From the NCBI GenBank assembly GCA_963821705.1, contig CAWGEV010000004.1, positions 124,001 to 188,000 on the forward strand: a stretch of DNA of 64,000 nucleotides, written 5' to 3'. This stretch comes from DASUPK01 sp963821705. GTDB taxonomy: Bacteria; Actinomycetota; Thermoleophilia; Solirubrobacterales; 70-9. Below, piece by piece: positions 1 to 7,884 of this stretch; position 1 is the stretch's first letter; each line of letters begins with the position of its first letter. The position numbers and the translations under genes were made by a program. The notes under the pieces were generated by a model, which worked only from the letters and a program-made list of their open reading frames with translations, was not told the origin of the DNA and did not search any database.

Positions 1-2
1 AC

Positions 3-203
3 GTCGAGGCCACCGCCGCCGCGCTGATCGGCGCGATCGGTGAGACGATGCTCGGCCCCCTGTCCCCCACTTCCTCATATAACGGGTCGCGCCTGGCGGC
101 GCGCCCTCCCATTAACGATCCGGATCCGGAAGGGCTGATCGCCTCGCTCGTCGACTTCTGCACCCGCGCAATCGGAGAGGAGCACGCCAGTGTCAACCGT
201 TGA
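3..203 (+). CDS. C-terminal end of a possible TetR-type regulator (5' cut by window)
   Basis: An open frame enters from the left edge and stops at TGA 201-203, encoding about 66 residues. It has an alanine-rich helix, then a P/D-rich linker, then a helix ending in DFCTRAIG. Helical C-termini of this type, just upstream of an acyl-CoA dehydrogenase, are common in TetR-family regulators, but no DNA-binding domain is visible here, so the family call is a guess. Its stop lies 14 bases inside the next gene, so the two are probably co-transcribed and translationally coupled. Confidence 0.4.
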   Translation, partial: VEATAAALIGAIGETMLGPLSPTSSYNGSRLAARPPINDPDPEGLIASLVDFCTRAIGEEHASVNR

Positions 204-1857
204 GAAGCCAACCGGAGTTCGAACCCACACCGTCGAGAACCAGGCCCCGCCGCTGGTCGACTACAACGTCTTCGAGGCAGACACCGTGCTGAAGGAGGCC
301 GTCGGCCGCGAGGGCGCCGAATGGGCGGCCGGCAAGATCTCCGAGGTCGGCGAGATCGCGGGCCGCGGTGACGTGATCGAGCTCGGGCGGCTCGCCAACG
401 AGAACCCGCCGAAGCTCCGCACCCACGACCCCTACGGGAACCGCGTCGACATCCCCGAGTTCCACCCCGCCTGGCACGAGCTGATGCGGCTCGGCGTCTC
501 CCACGAGCTCCACTCCCTGCCCTGGCGGGAGCCCCAGCCCGGCGCCCATGTCGCGCGGGCGGCGGCCTTCATGTGCTTCTCGCAGGCCGAGGCCGGGGTC
601 GGCTGCCCGATCTCGATGACCTACTCCGTGGTGCCCGCGCTGCGCAAGCAGCCCGAGCTCGCCGAGCAGTGGGAGCCCCGGATCCTCTCCAACGTCTACG
701 ACCCGCGCCAGATCCCGGCCGCCGAGAAGGAGGGCTCGCTCTTCGGCATGGGGATGACTGAGAAGCAGGGCGGTTCGGATGTACGAACAAACACGACAAT
801 CGCTCGTCCCATCAATGGTGGTGGTCCCGGCGCCGAGTACGCGATCACGGGCCACAAGTGGTTCTTGTCGGCTCCGCAATGCGACGCGTTCCTCGTCCTC
901 GCGCAGGCCGACGGCGGCGTCTCCTGCCTTCTGATGCCGCGCCGGCTGCCGGATGGCGAGCTCAACCGCTTCCGGCTGCAGCGGCTCAAGGACAAGCTCG
1001 GGAACCGCTCGAACGCCTCCTCCGAGATCGAGTTCGACGGCGCCTGGACGCGCCTGGTCGGCGAGGAGGGTGCCGGCGTCCGGACGATCATCGAGATGGT
1101 CAACCACACCCGGCTCGACTGCGCCACGGGCAGCGCCACCGGGATGCGGGCGGGGGTCGCGCAGGCGATCCACCACGCCGACCATCGCTCGACCTTCGGC
1201 AAGACCCTCGTCGCACACCCTTTGATGCAGAACGTGCTCGCCGACCTCGCGGTCGAGTCGGAGGCGGCGACGATCAGCTCGCTGCGGCTGGCCCGCGCCT
1301 ATGACGAGGCGATCGCCGGCGACGACGAGGCGCAGGCCTTCAAGCGGATCGCCAACGCCGTGCTCAAGTACTGGATCTCGAAGCGCGGCCCGTCCCACGC
1401 CGTCGAGTGCCTCGAGTGCCTCGGCGGGAACGGCTACGTCGAGGAGTCCGGGATGCCCCGGCTCTACCGGGAGGCCCCGCTGGCCTCGATCTGGGAGGGC
1501 TCCGGGAACGTCCAGTGCCTCGACGTGATGCGGGCGATGGTGAAGAACCCCGAGTCCGTGGAGGCGTTCGCGAACGAGGTCGGCGAGGGCGCCGCGCTGG
1601 AGCCGCGGCTCGATCGCTACGCGGCCAAGCTGCGCGAGGACCTGCAGTCCGACCCGACCACGCTCGAGTCGAGGGCCCGCTCCCTGGTCGAGCGGATGGC
1701 GCTCGCGCTGCAGGGATCGGTCCTGGTGCGCTTCGGCGACGAGGCGGTGACCGAGGCGTTCATCGCCTCCCGCCTGGACGGCGACTGGGGCCACGCCTTC
1801 GGCACCCTTCCGGCCGGCACCGACTTCACCCGCATCATCGATCGGCATCGCGCCTAG
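190..1857 (+). CDS. aidB: AidB-family acyl-CoA dehydrogenase
   Basis: A 555-residue FAD flavoprotein, close to the roughly 540 residues usual for AidB. It has the family signature GMGMTEKQGGSDVRTNTT around residues 188-205, and near residue 420 a conserved ECLGGNGYVEESG block followed by REAPLASIWEGSGNV. AidB-type proteins have weak isovaleryl-CoA dehydrogenase activity and bind DNA in the adaptive response to alkylation; which role applies here cannot be told. GTG 190 is chosen because GAGGAG lies just upstream and the start overlaps the previous gene by 14 bases. A palindromic repeat begins exactly at its stop codon. Confidence 0.88.
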   Translation: MSTVEKPTGVRTHTVENQAPPLVDYNVFEADTVLKEAVGREGAEWAAGKISEVGEIAGRGDVIELGRLANENPPKLRTHDPYGNRVDIPEFHPAWHELMRLGVSHELHSLPWREPQPGAHVARAAAFMCFSQAEAGVGCPISMTYSVVPALRKQPELAEQWEPRILSNVYDPRQIPAAEKEGSLFGMGMTEKQGGSDVRTNTTIARPINGGGPGAEYAITGHKWFLSAPQCDAFLVLAQADGGVSCLLMPRRLPDGELNRFRLQRLKDKLGNRSNASSEIEFDGAWTRLVGEEGAGVRTIIEMVNHTRLDCATGSATGMRAGVAQAIHHADHRSTFGKTLVAHPLMQNVLADLAVESEAATISSLRLARAYDEAIAGDDEAQAFKRIANAVLKYWISKRGPSHAVECLECLGGNGYVEESGMPRLYREAPLASIWEGSGNVQCLDVMRAMVKNPESVEAFANEVGEGAALEPRLDRYAAKLREDLQSDPTTLESRARSLVERMALALQGSVLVRFGDEAVTEAFIASRLDGDWGHAFGTLPAGTDFTRIIDRHRA

Positions 1858-1952
1858 CGGCCACCAGGCCGCCCTACTTCCGGAGCGGAGGGCGAAGCCC
1901 GGAGCGACTTATGGTGGGCGGCCGCTTGTGGCCGCGACCTGATGGCGAAGCC
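1855..1952 (+). repeat. Palindromic intergenic element, copy A
   Basis: About 98 bp starting at the TAG stop of the acyl-CoA dehydrogenase gene. It has a 6-bp hairpin at 1857-1862/1867-1872 (GCGGCC/GGCCGC, loop ACCA), a central GC-rich stem around GGGCGAAGCCC, and a second GCGGCC/GGCCGC hairpin at 1918-1923/1930-1935, ending in GACCTGATGGCGAAGCC. Near-identical copies lie at 6026-6122 and, inverted, at 11651-11745. It may act as a transcription terminator or as a REP-like element. Confidence 0.85.
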
Positions 1953-1996
1953 GAGAGAAAGGACTCACACGCGATCGGGACGCGGAAGCTCATCGG

Positions 1997-2002
1997 TACG
2001 CT
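1997..2002 (+). promoter_or_regulatory. Putative leaderless -10 box (TACGCT)
   Basis: TACGCT ends 6 bases before ATG 2009, and no Shine-Dalgarno sequence lies between. This geometry puts transcription start at or beside the A of the start codon. Confidence 0.6.
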
Positions 2003-2008
2003 GGGCCC

Positions 2009-2278
2009 ATGTGCAGAAACATCAGGCAACTCCACAACTTCGAGCCCCCCGCGAGCGAGGAGGAGGTCCACGACGCGGCGCTTCAGTTCGTCCGCAAGGT
2101 CAGCGGATCGACGAAGCCGTCGAAGGCGAACGCCGAGGCATTCGATCTCGCCGTCGCCGAGGTCGCCGCCTCGACGCGGAAGCTGCTCGACTCGCTGGTC
2201 ACCAACGCGCCTCCGAAGAACCGGGAGGAAGAGGCGGCCAAGCGGCGGGCGAAGTACGAGGCGCGGTTCGCGGCCTAG
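2009..2278 (+). CDS. DUF2277 family protein
   Basis: An 89-residue protein matching DUF2277 from end to end. It has the MCRNIRQLHNFEPPAS start, the QFVRKVSG and KPSKAN blocks, a helix ending in LLDSLVTNAPPKNRE and a basic C-terminus. The family is small, soluble and common in actinobacteria and proteobacteria; its function is unknown. The MCRNI start fixes ATG 2009, which lies 6 bases after a -10-like hexamer. Its stop overlaps the stop of the convergent FMN-binding gene in a CTAG tetranucleotide at 2275-2278. Confidence 0.9.
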   Translation: MCRNIRQLHNFEPPASEEEVHDAALQFVRKVSGSTKPSKANAEAFDLAVAEVAASTRKLLDSLVTNAPPKNREEEAAKRRAKYEARFAA

Positions 2279-2967
2279 GGCCTCGGGCGGGTCCAGCGGC
2301 TGACGTGGTCGGGGACCGGCGGGGCCCCGTTGAGGTCCGGCGCCGGAATCGGCTCGCCGGTCCCTCGCGTCAGCGGCAGCTGCCCTGCCCAGTAGGGCAG
2401 CTCGACGTCGTCGTCCTCGTCGACCGGCGGCCCGGTGCGGACCTTCGCCGAGGCCTCCTCGATCGGCAGTGAGAGGACCTTGGTGGACTTCAGGTCGGTC
2501 TCGCTCGGCCCCCGGATCTCCTCGGCTCGGCCGGGGGCGATGTGCTCGACGACGAGGCGGAGAGCGCGCTGCTTCTCGTCAGGGTCCGTGACCTCGCTGG
2601 CCGTGCCCAGCACCATCACCGAGCGGTAGTTGAGGGAGTGGTGAAGGGCCGCCCGGGCGAGGACGAGCTCGTCCACCAGGGTCGTCGTGAGGCAGCAGGG
2701 CGTGCCGTCGGCGAGCGCCCTCAGGGTCCGGTTGCCGCGGGCCCCGTGGAGGTAGAGGACCTCGCCGTCCCTCGTGTGGATCGTCGGGACGACGTAGGGG
2801 TGGCCGTCGTGGACGAAGCCGACGTGGCAGACCAGCGCCTCGTCGAGGATCGAGTGGACGAGGTCGCGGTCATAGCTCCCCCGGCCGGGCTTGCGGTAGA
2901 CGCGCGTCCGCTTCGAAGGTGCAAGGGCGCCCCGCAGGGGCGACCCGTCTTGTGGGCGGTCGGTCAC
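2275..2967 (-). CDS. Pyridoxamine 5'-phosphate oxidase-like FMN-binding protein
   Basis: A 230-residue protein of the PNPOx-like split-barrel superfamily (Pyridox_ox_2, NimA-like). Visible features are the LVCHVGFVHDGHPYVVPT strand pair near residue 45, YLHGARGNRTLRAL near residue 72 (typical FMN phosphate contact region) and LNYRSVMVLGTASEV near residue 112. Such proteins bind FMN or F420 and reduce small molecules; this fold does not imply vitamin B6 synthesis, and a true PdxH is encoded at 55419-56045. GTG 2967 is preceded at 6 bases by TACCAT, suggesting leaderless expression. Confidence 0.8.
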   Translation of the reverse strand: MTDRPQDGSPLRGALAPSKRTRVYRKPGRGSYDRDLVHSILDEALVCHVGFVHDGHPYVVPTIHTRDGEVLYLHGARGNRTLRALADGTPCCLTTTLVDELVLARAALHHSLNYRSVMVLGTASEVTDPDEKQRALRLVVEHIAPGRAEEIRGPSETDLKSTKVLSLPIEEASAKVRTGPPVDEDDDVELPYWAGQLPLTRGTGEPIPAPDLNGAPPVPDHVSRWTRPRP

Positions 2968-2973
2968 GCGCCG

Positions 2974-2979
2974 ATGGTA
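2974..2979 (-). promoter_or_regulatory. Putative leaderless -10 box (TACCAT)
   Basis: On the minus strand TACCAT is followed by 6 bases (CGGCGC) and then GTG 2967. No ribosome binding site fits between them. Confidence 0.55.
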
Positions 2980-2991
2980 GGCGCGACGCGA

Positions 2992-3165
2992 TCACGGGGG
3001 CGAGGAATTCGCGACGGGCGTTGCGCCGGTTCGGAGTACGGCGATCGGGGACCTGGGGGGGCCGGCTCGCGGACGGGGCTTTCGGCTCCTCCAGGCACGT
3101 CGGGCCTCCAGTCGGATCTGCGCGGTGAGGTAGTTGTCGGCGCGGTCTACTGCGTGGCTGCTCAT
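2992..3165 (-). CDS. Candidate 57-residue protein
   Basis: ATG 3165 (minus) is preceded by GAAGGCGG about 7 bases upstream, a good ribosome binding site. The first 30 residues (MSSHAVDRADNYLTAQIRLE onward) look like a charged helix; the tail is proline-rich. No family is recognised. The spacing of the site and the start are the only positive evidence. Confidence 0.25.
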   Translation of the reverse strand: MSSHAVDRADNYLTAQIRLEARRAWRSRKPRPRAGPPRSPIAVLRTGATPVANSSPP

Positions 3166-3373
3166 GATGGTCCGCCTTCGGATTGGGGATTGCCGGACCC
3201 CGATGATCGCTCCAGGTCCGAAAGAGGATCCAAGGGATTCCGAAAGACCTGATGAAAGAATCGCGAGCCGCTGCGTGCAGGGGCAGGACTGGCCGCTCGG
3301 GCCCAGAAGTTGTTTGCCCGGACTTTGTCGGGAGCTTCCCTTTCCCTGGCCGGCCGACGTCGACCCTCACAGA

Positions 3374-3577
3374 GTGACCGAGAAACCAAGAGGAGCCGCC
3401 ACACCGAACGCGCTGGATGAGCCGGCGACTGGCCGCGCCTGCTCCCATCGGGATCCGCTCCTGATCCGGCTGATCGAGTACACGCGCTACGGGACCTGGG
3501 TCGGCTGCGTGGAGTGCGGGACCTCGTGGCTGAGCCGAGGCCAGGGTGAGGTCCGGCGGCCGACCGGACGCGCCTAG
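3374..3577 (+). CDS. Small hypothetical protein with Cys/His motif
   Basis: GTG 3374 opens a 67-residue frame. The second half carries CSHRD, then about 19 residues later GCVECGTSW, a Cys-His...Cys-x2-Cys arrangement that could bind zinc. No family is recognised. The frame stays open upstream to 3134, but that part has low-complexity composition, so the later start is preferred. Its stop forms a CTAG stop/stop overlap with the convergent M28 peptidase gene, a junction used by several well-supported gene pairs in this window; this argues that the stop is real. Confidence 0.4.
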   Translation: MTEKPRGAATPNALDEPATGRACSHRDPLLIRLIEYTRYGTWVGCVECGTSWLSRGQGEVRRPTGRA

Positions 3578-4797
3578 AGCCAGCGGTCGTCCAGCTTGCG
3601 GATCACCGCCTCCGTGAGGCGGATCGCGTCGGCGACCGTGTCGTAGTCCACGTTCTCCGGGGTGTCGGTCCTCCAGTGGTAGTTGGAGGGGTTCTTCCAC
3701 CGGTTGCAGGACGCGACCGAGACGCACTGGTAGCCGGCCGCCAGAGGGAAGACGCCGTCCGTCGCGTTCCGAAGGCGCAGGTTCGGGAACAGCTCGATGC
3801 CGAGCTCCTCGGCGGTCGAGTCGAGCAGCTCGAGGGATTCGGCGGGGTACTCACGCAGCCTCAGCATGCCCTCCCCCCGCAGGACCAGGAGGTTCGGCGA
3901 GCCCACCGTTTCGAGGCAGAGGAAGAAGGTCCGGTCGCGCGGCAGCTCACCAGCATGGCGCTCCATGAACAGTCCCATGCCCTCGCAGAGCGCCTCCTCC
4001 GACGTGGAGAGGAACAGGATCCGGGTGTTCTCCGGCGGGCGCTCGGCGAGCATCCGGGCGAGCGCGATCTGCGCCACGCAGCCGGTGCCGTTGTCGTTGG
4101 CTCCCGGCACCACCTCGCCCGCCCCGATGTGGGCCATGAAGGCCGCGCTGCCGGCCGACACGACGGTGCCGAGATCGGTCAGCCTCCGGCTGCCGAGCGC
4201 CGCGCCGGCGGCGACGATCCCCGGGCCGGCCACCACCGGCCACATCAGCGGCGGGCTGGTGTCGTTGCTCTCGAAGACCCAAGGCGCGTTCTCGCCGACC
4301 GTCTGGGTGATCGCCGGGTTGAAGAAGAAGGCCGTATGCGCCGCGTCGTGATGCGCCATGACGACGATCGTCCGCTCGGCGTCCTCGGGCCCGATCTCGG
4401 CCAGGACGTGATGGCAGCTCCGCGGCGGCAGCAGGCGGCGGAAGCTCCGGCCGCCGGGCGGCATCTCGTCCGCGATCAGGCGGGAGGCGATCGCGCCGAT
4501 CACGAAGGCCAGCGCGCGCCGGATCCACCCCCCGCGCCGGGCGAGCAGGCCCGCCAGGGCGCCGAGCCCCGCCAGGAGCCCGATCGGCCACCAGAAGGTC
4601 CCGTTGGCGGCGGGCTCCTCCTCGACGACCACGTTCCGGGCGCCCGCCTCGTGGAGCTCGGCCGCGAGCCACTCGGCGGCCCGCATCTCCCCCAGCGACG
4701 CCGATTCGCGCTCCCACGAGCAGAGCTCGTCCAGGCGCTCCCGCATCCAGGCGGTGTCGGGCGGGCTCGAGGGGCCCGCGGCTGCCTCCGTGCCCAT
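3574..4797 (-). CDS. M28-family zinc metallopeptidase, membrane-anchored
   Basis: A 407-residue M28 (aminopeptidase Y/S-like) protein. Zinc-ligand motifs occur in the expected order: MAHHDAAHT near residue 148, GANDNGTG near 233 (bridging Asp), STSEEALCEGM near 265 (Glu-Glu) and NYHWRTDTPENVDYDT near 375. Hydrophobic stretches at about 70-105 and 185-225 suggest membrane segments, unlike secreted M28 enzymes. Substrate is unknown. ATG 4797 follows TAGCTT by 6 bases, and its promoter lies back-to-back with that of the site-2 protease gene within 40 bp. Confidence 0.82.
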   Translation of the reverse strand: MGTEAAAGPSSPPDTAWMRERLDELCSWERESASLGEMRAAEWLAAELHEAGARNVVVEEEPAANGTFWWPIGLLAGLGALAGLLARRGGWIRRALAFVIGAIASRLIADEMPPGGRSFRRLLPPRSCHHVLAEIGPEDAERTIVVMAHHDAAHTAFFFNPAITQTVGENAPWVFESNDTSPPLMWPVVAGPGIVAAGAALGSRRLTDLGTVVSAGSAAFMAHIGAGEVVPGANDNGTGCVAQIALARMLAERPPENTRILFLSTSEEALCEGMGLFMERHAGELPRDRTFFLCLETVGSPNLLVLRGEGMLRLREYPAESLELLDSTAEELGIELFPNLRLRNATDGVFPLAAGYQCVSVASCNRWKNPSNYHWRTDTPENVDYDTVADAIRLTEAVIRKLDDRWL

Positions 4798-4803
4798 CCG
4801 GGA

Positions 4804-4809
4804 AAGCTA
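4804..4809 (-). promoter_or_regulatory. Putative leaderless -10 box (TAGCTT)
   Basis: Minus-strand TAGCTT, spacer TCCCGG, then ATG 4797. It sits 15 bp from the oppositely oriented TAGCAT box of the divergent gene. Confidence 0.6.
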
Positions 4810-4824
4810 CCCGTCGAAGGGCTC

Positions 4825-4830
4825 TAGCAT
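4825..4830 (+). promoter_or_regulatory. Putative leaderless -10 box (TAGCAT)
   Basis: TAGCAT, a 7-base spacer, then ATG 4838. Any -35 region would fall inside the start of the divergent peptidase gene. Confidence 0.55.
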
Positions 4831-4837
4831 CCGGGGC

Positions 4838-6028
4838 ATGGCCGGCGGTGGCGTCACCCTGTTCCGGATCCGAGGCATCAGGGTCGCGGTGGACTACTCG
4901 TGGTTCATCGTCCTCTTCCTCATCATCTTCTGGCTGACCGGCTTCTACCGGGACGTCCTCAACTCGCCCTCCGGCGACTCCGCCCCGTATGTGCTCGCCG
5001 TCGCGAGCGCGGCGCTCTTCTTCGCCTCGATTCTGCTGCACGAGCTCGGTCACGCTTTCGTCGCCAGGCGGCACGGCATCGGGGTCTCGGGGATCACCCT
5101 GTGGATGTTCGGGGGCTTCGCGCGCCTGGAGAAGGACTCCGACACTCCGGGGACGGAGTTCAAGATCGCGATCGCCGGGCCCCTGGTCACGGCCGCGATC
5201 GTGGTCGCTTGCGCCGTCGCCGGGCTGGCCCTCGCCGGGAGCCACGAGTTCAAGCACGCGGTCCTCACCCAGGGGAGCACGCGCACCTCCGGGGTCGCGG
5301 CGCTGGTGAGCTGGCTCGGCAGCATCAACCTGCTCGTCCTGATCTTCAACCTGATCCCCGCCTTCCCCCTGGATGGAGGCCGGGTCGCTCGCGCGATCGC
5401 CTGGTGGCGGACCGGGAGCCGCAACAAGGGGACGCGGTTCGCCGCGACCCTCGGTGAGTGGTTCGGGCTGCTGATGATCGCCGTCGGGCTCGGCTTTTTC
5501 GTGGTCTACCTCGGCGACCTCCTGGGCGGGGTGTGGCTCGCCTTCGTCGGATTCATCCTGCGCGGAGCCGCCAAGGCGGCGATCGCCCAGACGGAGGTCA
5601 CAAGCCGGATCGAGGGGATCTCGGTGGCCGACGTGATGGAGCGCGACCCGGTCGCGATCCCGGAGAACGACTCCATCGAGCAGGCGCTGGACGAGTACTT
5701 CCTTCGGTACCAGTCGCCGTGGTTCCCCGTCGTCGATGCGGCACAGCGCTTCATCGGGCTGGTCGACCGGGGCGCCGCCGACAACGTGCCGGCGGTCGAG
5801 CGGACCTCGACCGTGGTCAGCGACGTCCTCGCCCGCGACAGCGGCACCCTCACCGTCCGCGAGGACGACCCGCTCGAGTCGGTCCTCGGCAACGAGTCTC
5901 TGCGCCGCCTGGGTGCGCTGATCGCCACCGATGCCGACGGCCACATCCGAGGCGTGCTGACGATCGACGCGATCGGCAAGGCTCTCCGGCCCACGATGGC
6001 CCCCGGCAGCGCCGATACGAACCTCTAG
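4838..6028 (+). CDS. Site-2 protease (M50) with CBS domain pair
   Basis: A 396-residue polytopic intramembrane metalloprotease of the S2P/M50 family. The catalytic HELGH (residues 68-72) lies in a membrane helix and the third zinc ligand is in FPLDGGRVARA near residue 180. Five or six hydrophobic helices occupy residues 1-245. Two CBS modules follow (about 255-310, SVADVMERDPVAIPEND; and 320-380), which usually bind adenine nucleotides and could gate activity. ATG 4838 starts directly at the first membrane block, avoiding the overlap with the peptidase gene that earlier in-frame starts would cause. It may cleave membrane-bound regulators or peptide remnants. Confidence 0.9.
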   Translation: MAGGGVTLFRIRGIRVAVDYSWFIVLFLIIFWLTGFYRDVLNSPSGDSAPYVLAVASAALFFASILLHELGHAFVARRHGIGVSGITLWMFGGFARLEKDSDTPGTEFKIAIAGPLVTAAIVVACAVAGLALAGSHEFKHAVLTQGSTRTSGVAALVSWLGSINLLVLIFNLIPAFPLDGGRVARAIAWWRTGSRNKGTRFAATLGEWFGLLMIAVGLGFFVVYLGDLLGGVWLAFVGFILRGAAKAAIAQTEVTSRIEGISVADVMERDPVAIPENDSIEQALDEYFLRYQSPWFPVVDAAQRFIGLVDRGAADNVPAVERTSTVVSDVLARDSGTLTVREDDPLESVLGNESLRRLGALIATDADGHIRGVLTIDAIGKALRPTMAPGSADTNL

Positions 6029-6122
6029 GCGGCCTCCGAGCCGCTCTCCCTCGGGAGCGGCAGCGAAGCCGCCGCGACTTGTCCAGGGCGGCCGCTCGTG
6101 GCCGCGACCTGATGGCGAAGCC
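6026..6122 (+). repeat. Palindromic intergenic element, copy B
   Basis: Starts at the TAG stop of the site-2 protease gene. Its last 36 bases (GGGCGGCCGCTCGTGGCCGC, then GACCTGATGGCGAAGCC) are almost identical to copy A, while the central stem differs in sequence but keeps inverted symmetry (around CAGCGAAGCCG). Confidence 0.85.
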
Positions 6123-6138
6123 GTGCTCGCGCTTTCAA

Positions 6139-6144
6139 TAGGAT
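6139..6144 (+). promoter_or_regulatory. Putative leaderless -10 box (TAGGAT) of sdhA
   Basis: TAGGAT, spacer CGGCGC (6 bases), then GTG 6151; no Shine-Dalgarno sequence. Confidence 0.6.
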
Positions 6145-6150
6145 CGGCGC

Positions 6151-7839
6151 GTGCCGGACCATGACGTCTTGGTGATCGGGGCGGGCCTCGCTGGACAGAG
6201 GGCCGCGCTTGCGGCTGCGGAGCAGGGCGTCTCGGTGGGCATCATCAGCAAGGTCCACCCGGTCCGGTCCCACTCGAACGCGGCACAGGGCGGGATCAAC
6301 GCCGCCCTCCAGGAGGACGACAGCTGGGAGTCGCACGCCTTCGACACGGTCAAGGGCTCCGACTACCTGGCCGACCAGGACGCCGTCGAGATCATGTGCC
6401 GCGAGGCTCCGGAGGAGCTCCTCCACCTGGAGCACCTCGGGGTGACCTTCCACCGCAACGAGGAGGGCAAGCTCGGCACCCGCGCCTTCGGCGGCGCCTC
6501 GGCGGCTCGCACCTACTACGTCGCCGACATCACCGGCCAGGCGATCATGCATGTCCTCTACGAGCAGCTCATGAAGTTCTCCGAGGAGGTCGCCCGCTAC
6601 GAGGAGTACTTCACCACCTCCCTCGCGATGGACGACGACGGCAACTGCGTCGGGGCCATCTGCCGCAACGTCAAGGACGGCTCGATGGAGCACTTCGGCG
6701 CCAAGGCGGTGATCCTCGCGACCGGGGGCAACGGCCAGATCTGGCAGCCGACCACCAATGCGCTGATCTGCACCGGGGACGGCATCGCCCAGGCCTACTG
6801 GGTCGGGGCGGAGCTGATGGACATGGAGATGATCCAGTACCACCCGACCACGCTGGCGGGCAAGGGCTTCCTGATCACCGAGGGCGCTCGCGGCGAGGGC
6901 GCCCACCTGCTCAACGCCAACGGCGAGCGCTTCATGGAGAAGTACGCGCCGAACAAGATGGAGCTCGCCTCCCGCGACGTCGTCTCCCGCGCCGAGCAGA
7001 CCGAGATCAACGAGGGCCGCGGCTTCACCGACGGGACGGTCGCGCTCGACATCACCGTGGTCCCGCGCAAGCGGATCCACGAGGCGCTCCGCGAGATCGT
7101 CCTCGTCGGCCGCGACTTCGCCGGCGTGGACATCACCAAGGAGCCGATTCACATCAAACCGGGCAACCACTACACGATGGGCGGGGTCAAGACCGACACC
7201 GAGGGCCGGACCAACGTCCCCGGCCTCTACGCGGCCGGCGAGGTGGCCTGCGTCTCCGTGCACGGCGGGAACCGGCTCGGGGCGAACTCCCTGCTCGACA
7301 CGCTGATCTTCGGTCGCCGCTCCGGGGTGGACGCCGCCCAGCGCGCCAAGGGCCGCGAGCCGGTCCACGCCCCCCACTCGGCGCAGGACGCCGAGGAGGC
7401 GAGGATCGCCGAGGTCCTCGGCCGGGAGAAGGGGTCCGGCCGCCGCGTCTCCGAGATCCGGAAGGAGCTCGGCGAGACCATGGACAAGCACGTCGCCGTC
7501 TTCCGCGATGCCGAGGGCCTCAACACGTCGCTCGAGACGGTCAAGCGCCTCAAAGAGGAGGCCCAGAGCTGCTACATCGACGACAAGGGCGAGGTCTTCA
7601 ACCAGGACCTGCTCGGTGCCATGGAGCTCGACTACATGCTCGACTGCGCCGAGTGCACCTGCGTGGGGGCGATCCATCGCACCGAGAGCCGGGGCGCCCA
7701 GTTCCGCACCGACTTCCCGGAGCGAAACGACGAGGAATGGCTCAAGCACATCACCCTCACGCGCACCGACGACGGCCCCGAGATCGGCTACGCCCCGGTG
7801 ACCATCACCCAGTGGGAGCCGCAGGAGCGGACCTACTGA
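6151..7839 (+). CDS. sdhA: Succinate dehydrogenase/fumarate reductase flavoprotein subunit
   Basis: A 562-residue SdhA/FrdA. The N-terminal dinucleotide fold VIGAGLAGQRAALAA binds FAD; the His in RSHSNAAQGGINAAL is the usual covalent FAD attachment site. Substrate-site blocks are HPTTLAGKGFLITEGARGEG near residue 230, the GNHYTMGGV loop near 337 and HGGNRLGANSLLDTLIFGRR near 370. It interconverts succinate and fumarate. It heads an operon with sdhB 45 bases downstream and a CCG-domain protein, so electrons should pass from FAD to iron-sulfur centres and on to quinone or another acceptor. Confidence 0.95.
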   Translation: MPDHDVLVIGAGLAGQRAALAAAEQGVSVGIISKVHPVRSHSNAAQGGINAALQEDDSWESHAFDTVKGSDYLADQDAVEIMCREAPEELLHLEHLGVTFHRNEEGKLGTRAFGGASAARTYYVADITGQAIMHVLYEQLMKFSEEVARYEEYFTTSLAMDDDGNCVGAICRNVKDGSMEHFGAKAVILATGGNGQIWQPTTNALICTGDGIAQAYWVGAELMDMEMIQYHPTTLAGKGFLITEGARGEGAHLLNANGERFMEKYAPNKMELASRDVVSRAEQTEINEGRGFTDGTVALDITVVPRKRIHEALREIVLVGRDFAGVDITKEPIHIKPGNHYTMGGVKTDTEGRTNVPGLYAAGEVACVSVHGGNRLGANSLLDTLIFGRRSGVDAAQRAKGREPVHAPHSAQDAEEARIAEVLGREKGSGRRVSEIRKELGETMDKHVAVFRDAEGLNTSLETVKRLKEEAQSCYIDDKGEVFNQDLLGAMELDYMLDCAECTCVGAIHRTESRGAQFRTDFPERNDEEWLKHITLTRTDDGPEIGYAPVTITQWEPQERTY

Positions 7840-7870
7840 TGGCTGCCGCTGACCCGGGTGGTCCGGCGGG

Positions 7871-7876
7871 TAGGGT
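7871..7876 (+). promoter_or_regulatory. Possible internal -10 box (TAGGGT) before sdhB
   Basis: TAGGGT ends 8 bases before ATG 7885. AAGAGGG in the spacer could equally serve as a ribosome binding site, so a separate promoter is uncertain. Confidence 0.35.
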
Positions 7877-7884
7877 GAAGAGGG

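Larger units (their letters stand above)
2968..3373. other. Gene-poor interval, about 400 bp
   Basis: No recognisable gene lies here. The stretch at about 3180-3400 is visibly less G+C-rich than its surroundings. It holds one weak small ORF on the minus strand (2992-3165) and the upstream region of the small zinc-ligand-like ORF at 3374. The long minus-strand frame through it has low-complexity shadow composition and is not accepted as a gene. Confidence 0.4.

Noticed and set aside
193..1848. 551-codon frame antisense to the acyl-CoA dehydrogenase
   Set aside because: Shadow frame produced by high third-position G+C; its composition is Arg/Gly/Leu-Asp low complexity.
2870..3727. 285-codon minus-strand frame across the gene-poor gap
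   Set aside because: It overlaps the ends of two real genes, is Pro/Arg-rich throughout and has no recognisable motif.
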